DNA of 64,000 nucleotides from Bin87 sp965220105 (lineage in GTDB: Bacteria; Chloroflexota; Dehalococcoidia; Lucifugimonadales; UBA3495). Every line of letters starts with the position of its first letter. Position 1 is the first letter of the stretch. This document shows positions 51,683 to 60,671 of this stretch, piece after piece. The notes beneath the pieces are model-generated. The model was not told the DNA's origin. It saw nothing but the letters and a program-made list of their open reading frames with translations, and did no database searches. The stretch spans positions 1,054,001 through 1,118,000 of the forward strand of contig OZ244811.1 of NCBI GenBank assembly GCA_965220105.1. Direction: 5' to 3'. Position numbers and translations under genes: made by a program.

Positions 51683-52792
51683 TCAGAGATTATTGACTAG
51701 AAATAAGGTGATGTTGACGATCACGAGTATGCCGATCACGCACCATTGTGCTTTCCTGATTTGTCGTTTTCTGTAAGCCTTTCTCAATTGACGTGGGAGC
51801 CTGCCGGCGACAGCCTTTAGGTAGTTTTGGTCCATGTACCCACCTTGGCGCCAGAACTCGGTTTCCCACTCGCTGCTGGGGTCTCTATTTACGATCCGAA
51901 CCGATTTGCCGGTAGGGACTGCTCTGCCTTTGTCATTGAATTCCAAGATTCGCGTTGGAGTAGGGCACGGAACTAAGAAGCCGTGCCTGTGGCTGACTAG
52001 CCATTCTCCATCTTTTTCGGCCCGCTTGTCCTGCAGAATCCTGCCGTCGTCCATCCAGAATTCGACGTGGAACCGTTCCAGTTTGGGCGGTTTCTCCAGG
52101 GGTTCAGGACGATCAACTTTGTCGTTGAGCGTTCGGATTGACTGCCACATTAGCGGGAGTTCGGTAATGACCGACTCCAAGTCTGTTTCTCCGGATGCAA
52201 TCCGCTGCTTCACAGATGTGTAATCGGTTCTTGGAACTCGCTTTTCTAGGTCTCTGGCTATCCTTGCTTGGGCTTCGCTATGATTCCTTTTGTGCTGAGC
52301 GTAGATTCTGGCGGTCGAAGACAACCCACGGTATTGCGCTTCAGCGTTTTCACGCTCGCATTTTTGGTCTGCCTTAGCCAGTGCAGTGCCGACTTGGTTC
52401 GCTAGTTTTCTCTCTTCATGGCTCAGCTCTCGGTTCAACCGGTCCATTTCACGTCGTGCTAGGCCAATCGCGCCATCGCGGTTGTTGACCGGATGGTCAT
52501 ACTGTTTCAGCCCCAATTCGTATAGGCTCTCCGCTAAACCTTGAGCCTTGGCGTCCAGCTCGATTCCTGCCGTCAACTGCTGTAGGGAAGGCGTTCCACT
52601 TGTCGCATGGACTGTGGGTTCCGTGTTTATCCGGTAGGGCTGGGGCAATCCTCTTGGGTCGATGAATAGTCTGCCTTGATCCTTTGGCTTCAGCCGATCC
52701 CATATTGCTATTGCCAGCATGGCTATTGCCACTACCAGCGTTGCGATGCCTACGACCGGCATCAGCCACTCACTGGTTATGATCTCCAACAT
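51683..52792 (-). CDS. Membrane-anchored coiled-coil protein inside the type I R-M locus
   Basis: 369 aa. N-terminal transmembrane helix (MPVVGIATLVVAIAMLAIAI), a long helical/coiled region (ARREMDRLNRELSHEERKLANQVGTAL; RKRNHSE-type Lys/Arg/Glu-rich repeats), a C-terminal globular part (FHVEFWMDDGRILQDKR..GEWLVSHRHGF) and a second hydrophobic helix at the end (QWCVIGILVIVNITLFLV). No family recognised. It starts 17 bases after the hsdM remnant and ends 30 bases before hsdS, so it is part of the same operon. A membrane link for a DNA-restriction locus is unusual. Confidence 0.65.
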   Translation of the reverse strand: MLEIITSEWLMPVVGIATLVVAIAMLAIAIWDRLKPKDQGRLFIDPRGLPQPYRINTEPTVHATSGTPSLQQLTAGIELDAKAQGLAESLYELGLKQYDHPVNNRDGAIGLARREMDRLNRELSHEERKLANQVGTALAKADQKCERENAEAQYRGLSSTARIYAQHKRNHSEAQARIARDLEKRVPRTDYTSVKQRIASGETDLESVITELPLMWQSIRTLNDKVDRPEPLEKPPKLERFHVEFWMDDGRILQDKRAEKDGEWLVSHRHGFLVPCPTPTRILEFNDKGRAVPTGKSVRIVNRDPSSEWETEFWRQGGYMDQNYLKAVAGRLPRQLRKAYRKRQIRKAQWCVIGILVIVNITLFLVNNL

Positions 52793-52809
52793 TTGGTCGT
52801 TCTCCGGGC

Positions 52810-53660
52810 TCAGTTGACGGTGGCTGAGCCCATAATCTCCGCCAACAGACCATCGGTCTGCAACTCCGACGCCAGAATATCAGCCCGTATCTCATCCAGT
52901 GACCGCATCGGCCGCGGCTGGTAGAAGTGGCGGTTGAAGCTGATTTCGTAACCGACCTTGACACTGCTAGGGACGTACCATGCGTCCGGGGCGTAGGGAA
53001 GAACCTCGTCGTGCAGGAAAGCCTCAATTCCGCCTTCGTGCAACAGCGGCACTTGCTCGGTGTCCCTCAGTTCAGGGTCCGGCTCGTACTCCACGACGGT
53101 GGGTTTGTCGTTGATGGTGGCTGAGTATAGGCCGTGTGACTCGTCGGGTTTTGCCGTGTCCTTCTGGTTGATCGACTTTATCACGGGCTCGGCGGTTTCG
53201 TCTCGTAAGGCGAGTGAAGTCTTTAGCAGCGTCTGGCGCTTGGCAGTCAGTTTGATTCCGTGTGCGCCGGCGTCAGATGAGACTGCCGACATGAAGCAGT
53301 TGAAGTCCTGGTGCGGGCCGGGGCCGAGCACGGCTCCGACGCGGTCAACCAAATTCGCTAGGGGCTCCTCCTTCGCACTTCGGCAGACGTTGCGGAAACT
53401 TCGGCGTCGCTCCAACGACAAGTCAACATTGAGCCTCAGAGGCCGCTCTACGACGACCTTCCAGTAGCCGAAGGCTTCGTTGGGGAAGATCTTCGATTGC
53501 TTGGTTTCCTCGAACGCCATGAACGCTTGGGTGATGCGGTCAATGTCGTCCTCCTAAAAGTCCTCCTCGGATAAGACGCGATTGCCCTAGGATCTCGTCT
53601 TCGTTGGTGTGTTTGTCCACGTTGCTGACACGCATATCGACCACGGTACGTAAGCACCGG
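52810..53660 (-). pseudogene. Second hsdM: C-terminal remnant joined to an hsdS-like scrap
   Basis: From 53520 to 52810 the frame encodes FEETKQSKIFPNEAFGYWKVVVERPLRL ... YEPDPELRDTEQVPLLHEGG...RHFYQPRPMRSLDEI, a close paralogue of the last third of the intact HsdM. The catalytic GTGG and NPPY motifs are absent. Just upstream another frame reads VVDMRVSNVDKHTNEDEI, a string typical of an HsdS N-terminal region, then DIDRITQAF-like HsdM sequence in a shifted frame. The unit is therefore a chimeric leftover of a former hsd operon. The 3' part could still be translated as a fragment. Confidence 0.7.
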
Positions 53661-53946
53661 ATTCCCCAGTGGTCGGGCAGAAGGCCCTGCCAGATCCTGT
53701 TCGACTATGCATCCGAGGGATTCCCCCTTCGCTTAGCTGTCTCTGCAATCATGTTTGGACGATTCCGGCGGTTGCGTGCAAGAGCACGGGAGCTTAATTC
53801 CAGTGGTTGTTACGGCTTTGCTCTGGTCGGCTCTCCACGGCCGACTCGCCCTGGTCGGGCTCGGGTTCATCTAAGGTGGTGCCCGTGTGGCTAGACGGTG
53901 GTGGGGGAGAGTATGTCGCAGTCTTCCGGTGATTCTGTTGTTCTTA
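53661..53946. other. Gap in the restriction locus
   Basis: About 290 bp with no supported gene, between the hsdM remnant and the small membrane gene. Confidence 0.35.
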
Positions 53947-54273
53947 CTACCTATGGTTGCCCAAGAACTCCCATGCCCAGGTGATGGCTACCCAGATACC
54001 AATAACTGTCAATTTGGCTAACCGTGGGAACGCGATCATCCAGATGAAGGCGACCACCGCCGTGTGTAATCCGCTGCCGAAGGCAAAGTAAGAAAACGAG
54101 ATGAACACAACCAAGACTAACTGGACGGCCACGGGTTGTAGTCCGGTCCAGTTATTCGCTTTGCCGATCTCGTTGATGCCGAAGTAGATGGCTAACCCTA
54201 GGGCAATCGCAATCACTAACCAGGGGGTGGGCCACGCGAGTTGCAGTATCTCGCTCAAATTTGGTGTCTCCAT
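53947..54273 (-). CDS. Small polytopic membrane protein
   Basis: 108 aa with four probable membrane helices (TPWLVIAIALGLAIYFGI; VAVQLVLVVFISFSYFAF; GLHTAVVAFIWMIAF; LTVIGIWVAITWAWEFL). It starts 29 bases after hsdM on the same strand. No family recognised. Together with the next membrane-anchored gene it gives this R-M operon two membrane proteins. Confidence 0.6.
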   Translation of the reverse strand: METPNLSEILQLAWPTPWLVIAIALGLAIYFGINEIGKANNWTGLQPVAVQLVLVVFISFSYFAFGSGLHTAVVAFIWMIAFPRLAKLTVIGIWVAITWAWEFLGNHR

Positions 54274-54301
54274 GGAGTGAATCCGGCTCGTCAGTAGCCC
54301 A

Positions 54302-56281
54302 TCAGGAGATGATGGTGGCGATGTTGGTCAGTACACCGCTACTTTCTTCTTCTAGTTTGACAATGTCGGCAACGATTTCTGCTAGTGGTCGCATCGGTTG
54401 CGGCTTGTAGAAGTGCCGGTTGAAGTTGATCTCGTAACCGGTCTTGACGCTGGACGGCGTGTACCAGGCGTCTTCCGCGTAGGGCAACACCTCGCGTTGG
54501 ATGAACGCATCGACACCACCTTCTTCGAGTAGTGCTACCTGCTCGGTATCACGCAGGTCCGGGTCAGGCTCGTACTCAACGACTGCTGGCTCTCCTTTGA
54601 TGGCCGCGGCGAACAATCCGTGCAGCGGGTCCGGCGTCGTGCCGGCAGGATGTACCGTCTTAATGATGGGTGAGGCGTTCTCGTCGCGTTGGCCTTCCTT
54701 CCGGAGTTTGCTGATCTCGGAGGCCTTGTAGACCCGCTCGTGTTCTGTTCCTGCTATGCGCAGCGGGCGCTCGACGGTGACCTTCCAGTAGCCGAATGCG
54801 GCGTTGGGGAAGATCTTGGACTGTTCGGTTTCCTCGAACGCTAGGAACGTCTCGGTGATGCGGTCGATGTCCGCTTCGGATAATTCGCAGTTCTTCTGGC
54901 CGAGGTTCCGGCGCAGGGGATTGAACCACTTGGTGGCGTCGATGAGTTGGATCTGGCCTTGCCGCTGTTCGGCCTTGCGGTTGGTGATGATCCACACGTA
55001 GGTGGCGATGCCGGTGTTGTAAAACATGTTCAGCGGCAGGGCCACGATGGCCTCGAGCCAGTCGTTCTCGATGATCCAGCGGCGGATATTGCTCTCGCCT
55101 TGGCCGGCGTCACCGGTGAAGAGTGAGCTGCCGTTGTGGACCTCGGCGATCCTGCTGCCTAGCTGAGTGTCGTGCTTCATCTTGCTGAGCATGTTGGCCA
55201 AGAACATCATCTGGCCGTCGTTCACGCGTGTGATGAGCGAGTACTCGGGGTCGTCGTCGTGCTGGATGACGAACCTGGTGTCGGTCATCCCCGACTTGCC
55301 GCCCATGCGGTCAAGGTCGGTCTTCCAACTCTTGCCGTAGGGTGGGTTGCTGAGCATGAAGTCAAAGGTGTGGTTGCCGAAAGCGTCATTCGAGAGGGTC
55401 GAGTGCTGTGGGCCGCCCAAGATGTTGGTGTCGGCGTCCTTCTCGCCCTTGAGCAGGAGGTCTGCCTTGCAGATGGCGTAGGTCTCGGAGTTGATGTCTT
55501 GGCCGTAGAGGTGGGTCGAAACCTGCTGTTCGCGGAGGGTAGCGATGTCGTGGAGGGTCTGATCCGCGATGGTGAGCATCCCGCCGGTGCCGATGGCGCC
55601 GTCGTAGAGCAGGTAGGTACCAGACTGGATCTGGTCCGCGACCGGCTGGAACACCAGTTGGGCCATCAACTCGACGGCGTCTCGGGGTGTCCAGTGCTCG
55701 CCGGCTTCCTCGTTGTTTTCCTCGTTGAAACGGCGTACCAGGTCCTCGAAGATGGTGCCCATGGCGTGGTTGTCCAGGCCGGGCAGTTTGACGGATCCAT
55801 CATCGTTCTTGACGGGGTAGGGACTGAGGTTGATGTCGGGAGAGAGGAACCGCGTGATGAGGGTGCCGAGGGCGTCGCTCTGCGTGAGGCGGTTGAGCTG
55901 GTTGCGGAACTCGAACTTTTCGAGGATGTCTTGGACGTTGGGGGAGTAGCCGTCCAGGTATGCCTCGAAGTCGGCGCGCAGCGACTGCTGTGCGGTGCGG
56001 GCTGCCAGGTCGCGCATGGTAAATGGGGAGGTGTTGTAGAAGGCGTGTTCGGCCGCCTGTTGGAGTACTCCGTCTTGTTCGGTGATGCAGGCGTTGTCGA
56101 GGAACTTTTTCTCGTCGAGGACCTTCTGCTTGTTGGGTTCCAGCACGGCGTCGAGGCGGCGGAGCACGGTCATGGGCAGGATGACGTCACGGTACTTGCC
56201 GCGGACGTAGAGGTCGCGGAGCACGTCGTCGGAGACGGACCAGATGAAATTGCAGATGCGGTTTAGCTGGGTGTCCTGCAT
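54302..56281 (-). CDS. hsdM: Type I methyltransferase subunit HsdM
   Basis: 659 aa from ATG 56281 (MQDTQLNRICNFIWSVSDDVLRDLY; the longer frame to 56524 adds a non-homologous extension). N-terminal HsdM helical domain (VILPMTVLRRLDAVLEPNKQKVL), AdoMet motif I YDGAIGTGGMLTIAD and the catalytic NPPYGKSW motif of N6-adenine methylases, then RRWIIENDWLEAIVALPLNMFYNTGI. It methylates the HsdS-defined site and is needed for restriction. First intact gene of a minus-strand operon ending with hsdR. Confidence 0.93.
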   Translation of the reverse strand: MQDTQLNRICNFIWSVSDDVLRDLYVRGKYRDVILPMTVLRRLDAVLEPNKQKVLDEKKFLDNACITEQDGVLQQAAEHAFYNTSPFTMRDLAARTAQQSLRADFEAYLDGYSPNVQDILEKFEFRNQLNRLTQSDALGTLITRFLSPDINLSPYPVKNDDGSVKLPGLDNHAMGTIFEDLVRRFNEENNEEAGEHWTPRDAVELMAQLVFQPVADQIQSGTYLLYDGAIGTGGMLTIADQTLHDIATLREQQVSTHLYGQDINSETYAICKADLLLKGEKDADTNILGGPQHSTLSNDAFGNHTFDFMLSNPPYGKSWKTDLDRMGGKSGMTDTRFVIQHDDDPEYSLITRVNDGQMMFLANMLSKMKHDTQLGSRIAEVHNGSSLFTGDAGQGESNIRRWIIENDWLEAIVALPLNMFYNTGIATYVWIITNRKAEQRQGQIQLIDATKWFNPLRRNLGQKNCELSEADIDRITETFLAFEETEQSKIFPNAAFGYWKVTVERPLRIAGTEHERVYKASEISKLRKEGQRDENASPIIKTVHPAGTTPDPLHGLFAAAIKGEPAVVEYEPDPDLRDTEQVALLEEGGVDAFIQREVLPYAEDAWYTPSSVKTGYEINFNRHFYKPQPMRPLAEIVADIVKLEEESSGVLTNIATIIS

Positions 56282-56510
56282 AGTTGATTCCTGTGGGCGG
56301 TTGCCCGGGCCTGATTTTACCAGCACGACGGATTTATGTGTGTCGTCGCTGATCGCTAGCTTACTTAGGCTGCTATCGCGGTTGGCTGCCCTGGGCAGAT
56401 TGAAGGCGGCCTCGAAAGTACCGCCCTGTGGCCCGTGTGGGCGGCGGCGCCCGAGGATGGTATGCGCTTGCGCCGTTTCTGGAAGTGTCCTCACTGAGCC
56501 TAAGCGTGCT

Positions 56511-56940
56511 CTAAACTTGGTCACTACTCGGTGGCGAGGACGCGGCGGGCTTATTCTGTTGCGCAGCGATCTTGGCGGCTTGCCGTTTGGCAGTGGCGTT
56601 GTCGTTGTGCTGCCTGTGTTTCGCGGCGCACGACGGGCACCTTGTCTGGCCCGGGATCACCGGTTGGGGGCAAGCCTTGCACTTGCCAAGCTCTTTTCTC
56701 TGTTGGCGCTGTCTTTTTTGACTGTCGCGAGCGGATTGTAGACGCTCAGGCCGTTGATTTCTTTTCTTGTCGTATTCTCGGCGTTTCTCCAGCCGCTCTT
56801 GAAGTTCCAGTGGGGTTGGAGAGCGGCGTGGCTTCTTGCTTATGCTTGGTTTTTTGACTCTGGTTTTGGGTTTTGGGTCCTTAGGCGTCCTTGCCTTCTT
56901 GCTAGGCAGCGGAACGGTGCACTCGAAAATAATTCTTTTG
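56511..56940 (-). pseudogene. Zinc-ribbon ORF without a standard start codon
   Basis: One minus frame is open for about 140 codons. It reads PTPLELQERLEKRREYDKKR, a Gln/Arg-rich helix, then ELGKCKACPQPVIPGQTRCPSC and AAKHRQHNDNATAKRQAAKI, then stop at 56511. Two C-x2-C pairs imply a zinc knuckle. No ATG, GTG or TTG is found in frame upstream; an ATG near 56950 lies in another frame, so a frameshift is likely. I recognise no family. Confidence 0.4.
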
Positions 56941-56993
56941 GAACATGGTAGCGGGCTAACGCGGGGTGAGTTCTACCGCTTCAAAGGTGGTTC

Positions 56994-57082
56994 GGAATAC
57001 CCCCGTACTTACGGGGCGAGCGAAACCCTCACCCTGGATCGCCGGATGGCAACGGGAATACCCCCGTAGGTACGGGGCGAGC
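56994..57082 (-). CRISPR. CRISPR array C (two repeats)
   Basis: Minus-oriented 28-bp repeats at 56994-57021 and 57055-57082 with one 33-bp spacer. On plus they read GGAATACCCCCGTA..., ACGGGGCGAGC. A very degenerate unit lies near 56947-56971. The sequence to the right (57083-57115) contains the leader motif, so transcription would run leftward. Confidence 0.75.
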
Positions 57083-57200
57083 CCTTGCTGTCGAATAGAT
57101 AATATCATTCATTTTTCGTCGGGAGTCCCCCGAGTTTGCGGGGAGGATCTCGATTGCCGACTTGATGCGGAGCGGAAATTTGCACGGTTCGTATCTGATT
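57083..57200 (-). promoter_or_regulatory. Putative leader of array C
   Basis: Starts with CCTTGCTGTCGAATAGATAA and TATCATTCATTTT next to the first repeat, then a GC palindrome (GTCCCCCGAGTTTGCGGGG) and a conserved tail. The whole block recurs beside array E (63875-63993) at roughly 80% identity by eye. The ATGATATTATCTATTC motif on minus matches the leader motif of array A. Confidence 0.55.
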
Positions 57201-57330
57201 AGAACGCGCTCTCAGGTGGTTTCGATGCTCTGGAGACTCTGAGTCGTCCGAGGGCTGAAATCGGTGTCACAGCTCGTATCTGTGTCCTTTATGGCGATTT
57301 TTCAGGACGATCCGATGGCGGTTTTCGGTG
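57201..57330 (+). repeat. ~130-bp dispersed repeat, copy d
   Basis: Plus-oriented copy (AACGCGCTCTCAGG ... GTCACAGCTCGTATCTGTGT ... TTTATGGCGATTTTTCAGGA) directly after the array C leader block. Confidence 0.75.
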
Positions 57331-57717
57331 CAACGGCTCTGGCGGTCTGTTCGGCCTGTTTGGTCCTCTTGGGGCAGCAAAAAAGGGCGGTTCGATCGAG
57401 CCGCCCTTAGTGGGTCGTTTTTGCCCTGCCGTTGTTCGGCTGCGGTAGGCGCTACCGACGTACGTACGGGCTGTTTTTTGGCGGTTTTTTGGACGGTGAA
57501 GTGTCGTGCTTGCCGATTGCGTTGCTTGGTTGAAGACGTCGTTCTTTGTGTCTGATGTTGTCGGGTGCCACGCCTTTGCGTTCGTTGTTATTGATGCTGT
57601 CAATGCGCTAGTTGGCTTGGTGTTCCCTGTTCTACTCTTGCCAGTGCTATCGGGAGGGCGTTGTTCGCTTCGTTGGTCAATGCCCCGGTCGGTTGACCGG
57701 GGCACGTGACCGTGTGA
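57331..57717. other. Region downstream of the subtilase
   Basis: Contains a terminator at 57378-57410 and only shadow ORFs (for example minus 57289-57705, a low-complexity frame without a domain). Confidence 0.35.
57378..57410 (-). terminator. Terminator for the subtilase gene
   Basis: On minus, AGGGCGGCTCGA / TCGAACCGCCCT followed by TTTTTTGC. Very similar to the palindrome at 32751. Confidence 0.75.
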
Positions 57718-60453
57718 TTAGGGGATGGTCACCACTTGGCGGTTGCTCATGCGGCCGTTGTCGCCGGTGCTGGGGCCGGGTGCTTGTACCCGATAGATGT
57801 ATTTGGTTCCGGATACGGCGGACGTGTCCGTCCAGGTCGTGATGCCTGTCCCTATGTTGAAGTCGGTCCAGTCTTCTCCTTGCTGGCGTCGTCTGACTTG
57901 TTGGGAGATTGTGTCCGTGTAGGTGCTGGCCGTCCAAGTCAATGTTAACTCGGTTCCTGACAGCGTGTAAGCCAGCATTGACGGGCCGTTTTCCTCAGAC
58001 GGGCATAGCTGTCCGCCAGGGCTTTGCTCCGGCGTTGCTGGTGTGGTACTTCCTGCTGTTGCGTCCGTCGGTTCCGACCATCTGGTGCCGGCGTCATTGA
58101 CGCTGCCTACTTTGAACGTGTAGGTAACTCCGTCGGTCAGGCCGCTGATGCTCGCTGAGGTGGTACTTTCTGTCTGTATGGTAAACGGGTTGTCTTGGCC
58201 GGCCTCGGTATAGGGGTGAATCTTCCACTGACCCGCTTGGCGATCGCATTGCCGGACTTTGTAGGTATCAGCGTTGTCGATTCCCGTCCAAGTTATCTGG
58301 ACGCGCCCGCCAGAAAGCCCGCTCGTCGTTGGTGATGGAGCCGGTGGTTTCGGTGCTGGTAGCGTGACTGTCAGGGGTTCGGTCCATTCTGACATCCACT
58401 TTCTTGCGACGGCTCGCACGCGGAATGTGTAGGTCTCTCCTGGAGTGAGGTTTTGGAAGATATGGTCGGTCAGTTCCGTGGTTACCGTGTCTGTTGACCC
58501 ACCCTGCTTGATCTCGTAGGTTTCCGCTCTGCTTACTGCTTCCCACAGGACTCTGATGCTGGTGATTCTTGCGAGGCCGCGGAAGTCGGTCGGTGTGTCG
58601 AGGAGCAGTGGTATCTCCAGGTCTGCTGACTGCGCCGATGGGCCGCAGCCATCTATGTTTGTTGCATCCTGTCCGCAGGTGTGGGCAGTTACGAAGTAGC
58701 TGTACCCGGTGGGGAGGGTAATGTGCAGTCTGGCATTCTGTCGGATGTACTCTTCGCGATGCAATGTGGGCGGGCCGATCAGAGAGTGATTGCGCCAAAC
58801 GCGTACGAGGGACTTTGTTTGGATGTTGGTCCATTCGCCGCCTCGCGGGTATATCACGACCAGCCCTTCTAAGTCGCCTCGAAGGGTGAACGATATTGAG
58901 GTCGGCGCCGTTGCTGCTGGAAGTCTTGCGGAGCCGTAGCCCCACTGGTTGACGGACGCTCCCGTTGGTCTGACCGCGTGGTTTCTGAGGTAATCGGCGA
59001 TCTCCTTGGGCTCGTCCATTTCTGGTAAATGTCTCATGGCCTGCCGGATCAGTGCTGCCAGTCCGGCCACCTTCGAGGCGGCAAAGCTGGTTCCATCCTG
59101 AGAGGTCAGTCCCGTTATTAACAGGCCGTCTGCCATTAGGTCCGGCTTGATTCTTTCGTTTGGGGGGCCCGGTTCGGGCGGTGGGCCGTATGCCGTGGCG
59201 TATTCGAGCGGTACTACTGTCCCTGTCCCGACTAACCAAGTCGCTCCTACGGCGAGCAGGCCTGCGTTGCTGCTCTCAGCCGGGTTGCTTATACTTCCTC
59301 CTCCCATGGTCGGACGGTGTTCAAGTTCTGTGTTGTGTAGCGTCTCGTAGAATTGTATCCAGGCCGGTGCGCTTCCGCTCTTCAGCTTGACCTTCACGCA
59401 GTGTGTGCCGTCTTGGTCCGGTGTGAAGTTCATTCGCTCACGAGGGTATTGATCGGAGTCTCCGTCTTGCCTCTTGTCTCTGGTTCCGTCCGCTGGATTC
59501 AGTTCGTCGTCGTCTGGGTCCTTCACTTCCAAGACTAGGTCGGTGTTCGGTCCTTGCTCTGTCTCTGAGGTGGGCCAGTTGTCCTTCCACCGCATGATGA
59601 AACGGTATGTTTTGTCATCCTTCAGCTCGACTTGGTTGCAGGTGTCGGCTGGCGTGGTGTCGCCTTGCATGTTCAGGAAGTTGCCTTCGAACGAAGGGTT
59701 TCTTTTGAACCATGTGCTCTGTTGGTTATTACCTGCTGAGTTTACCCACAGTGCTCCACCTGCTATTGCTAGGTCGGTGGTTTCGATGAGGGGGTACTCT
59801 GTGGGTCTGTTCCTCGTGGCCGTCCCGTTTCCTGGTCCGTCCCACTCGTAACTTCTCGATGAGTTGATCACCTCGACTGGTATATCTTGCATCCACAGGA
59901 CTGCCCGCCGCGCTTCTGTGGCATCTGGTGGGTTTGATATGTAGAACTGCTCGTCCGGGGCGACCAGCATCAGGGCCTTTAGTACGTACGTCCCGTGTTT
60001 ATCGTCTCCTTTGCCTCCTGGGGCTAGGTTTTCACAGGGCTGCAGAGAGTCGGTTACGGTGTCCAGTTCCTCGTCGTCGTCGTCGCTATCTTCGGTGAAG
60101 CAGTAGCCTTGTATTTGGGCTAGCTGCTCGTCGTTCATCTCCGTTAGCAATCCACCGAAATTGCTGTCTAATATTCCTACCTTGACGCCTGTGCCGGTGA
60201 AGCCTGCTGCGTGCCATAGCTTCACTCCTTCGGGAATCTTGGTGGTTGCGTAGATTGTCTGTGGGGCACTACTTTGTCTTCCCCGCTCAGTTTGTTCTGA
60301 CAGGTCCTGAGACGAGCTGTCCTTTCCTTGTGTCTGCGCGATTCTGGCTTCGGTCAATAGGTTGATTGTCCCGAAGTGCGTCCCTGCTGCTGTTGTAAGG
60401 AATGTGGCTATTAGGCTCAGGATCATGATGTTGATCCATCGTCTGTGGTTCAC
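57718..60453 (-). CDS. Secreted subtilisin-like protease with FN3 domains
   Basis: 911 aa. N-terminal hydrophobic signal segment (INIMILSLIATFLTTAAG). S8 catalytic triad: Asp96 in VGILDSNFGG, His153 in DDKHGTYVLKAL, and Ser in QDGTSFAASKVAGLAALI (about 450). A long insert between His and Ser (VNSAGNNQQSTWF, then a beta-rich segment ending HCVKVKLKSG) resembles a P-domain-like insertion. Three FN3-like domains follow (ITSIRVLWEAVSRAETYEI; RVQITWTGIDNADTYKV; LTLTWTASTYTDT). Probably a surface or secreted protease. It has no gene partner nearby except lipoproteins on the same strand. Confidence 0.87.
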   Translation of the reverse strand: MNHRRWINIMILSLIATFLTTAAGTHFGTINLLTEARIAQTQGKDSSSQDLSEQTERGRQSSAPQTIYATTKIPEGVKLWHAAGFTGTGVKVGILDSNFGGLLTEMNDEQLAQIQGYCFTEDSDDDDEELDTVTDSLQPCENLAPGGKGDDKHGTYVLKALMLVAPDEQFYISNPPDATEARRAVLWMQDIPVEVINSSRSYEWDGPGNGTATRNRPTEYPLIETTDLAIAGGALWVNSAGNNQQSTWFKRNPSFEGNFLNMQGDTTPADTCNQVELKDDKTYRFIMRWKDNWPTSETEQGPNTDLVLEVKDPDDDELNPADGTRDKRQDGDSDQYPRERMNFTPDQDGTHCVKVKLKSGSAPAWIQFYETLHNTELEHRPTMGGGSISNPAESSNAGLLAVGATWLVGTGTVVPLEYATAYGPPPEPGPPNERIKPDLMADGLLITGLTSQDGTSFAASKVAGLAALIRQAMRHLPEMDEPKEIADYLRNHAVRPTGASVNQWGYGSARLPAATAPTSISFTLRGDLEGLVVIYPRGGEWTNIQTKSLVRVWRNHSLIGPPTLHREEYIRQNARLHITLPTGYSYFVTAHTCGQDATNIDGCGPSAQSADLEIPLLLDTPTDFRGLARITSIRVLWEAVSRAETYEIKQGGSTDTVTTELTDHIFQNLTPGETYTFRVRAVARKWMSEWTEPLTVTLPAPKPPAPSPTTSGLSGGRVQITWTGIDNADTYKVRQCDRQAGQWKIHPYTEAGQDNPFTIQTESTTSASISGLTDGVTYTFKVGSVNDAGTRWSEPTDATAGSTTPATPEQSPGGQLCPSEENGPSMLAYTLSGTELTLTWTASTYTDTISQQVRRRQQGEDWTDFNIGTGITTWTDTSAVSGTKYIYRVQAPGPSTGDNGRMSNRQVVTIP

Positions 60454-60550
60454 GTATTGCCTCCGGTTTTGGTCGTGCTTGTTTCGGTTGTGCGGCCCTC
60501 TTAACCGCGTCGGTCGTGCGGTGTGTGCCTGCCTGTGGCGAACTCACAGC

Positions 60551-60582
60551 AAAAACGACCGGGATTTCTCCCGGCCGTTTTA
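60551..60582 (-). terminator. Terminator of the lipoprotein pair
   Basis: On minus, AAACGGCCGGGAG / CTCCCGGTCGTTT-type stem with a TTTTTG tail, downstream of the gene ending at 60672. Confidence 0.8.
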
Positions 60583-60671
60583 GGCTGTCATTGGTTGGAT
60601 GCGGTCGTCGCCGCGCTGTGTTGGTGGACTGAGGTTTAGGTGTTGGTCTCTACTCTCCTTTGGTCGTCAGA

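Noticed and set aside
55172..56266. 364-aa plus-strand ORF opposite hsdM
   Set aside because: Antisense shadow of HsdM including its NPPY motif.
57201..57330. Dispersed 130-bp element as the CRISPR leader itself
   Set aside because: It lies on the leader-distal side of arrays D and E judged by repeat orientation and repeat decay, and three copies have no array. The AT-rich motif on the other side is a better leader.
57289..57705. 138-aa minus ORF downstream of the subtilase
   Set aside because: Spans a terminator and the dispersed repeat; composition is low complexity.
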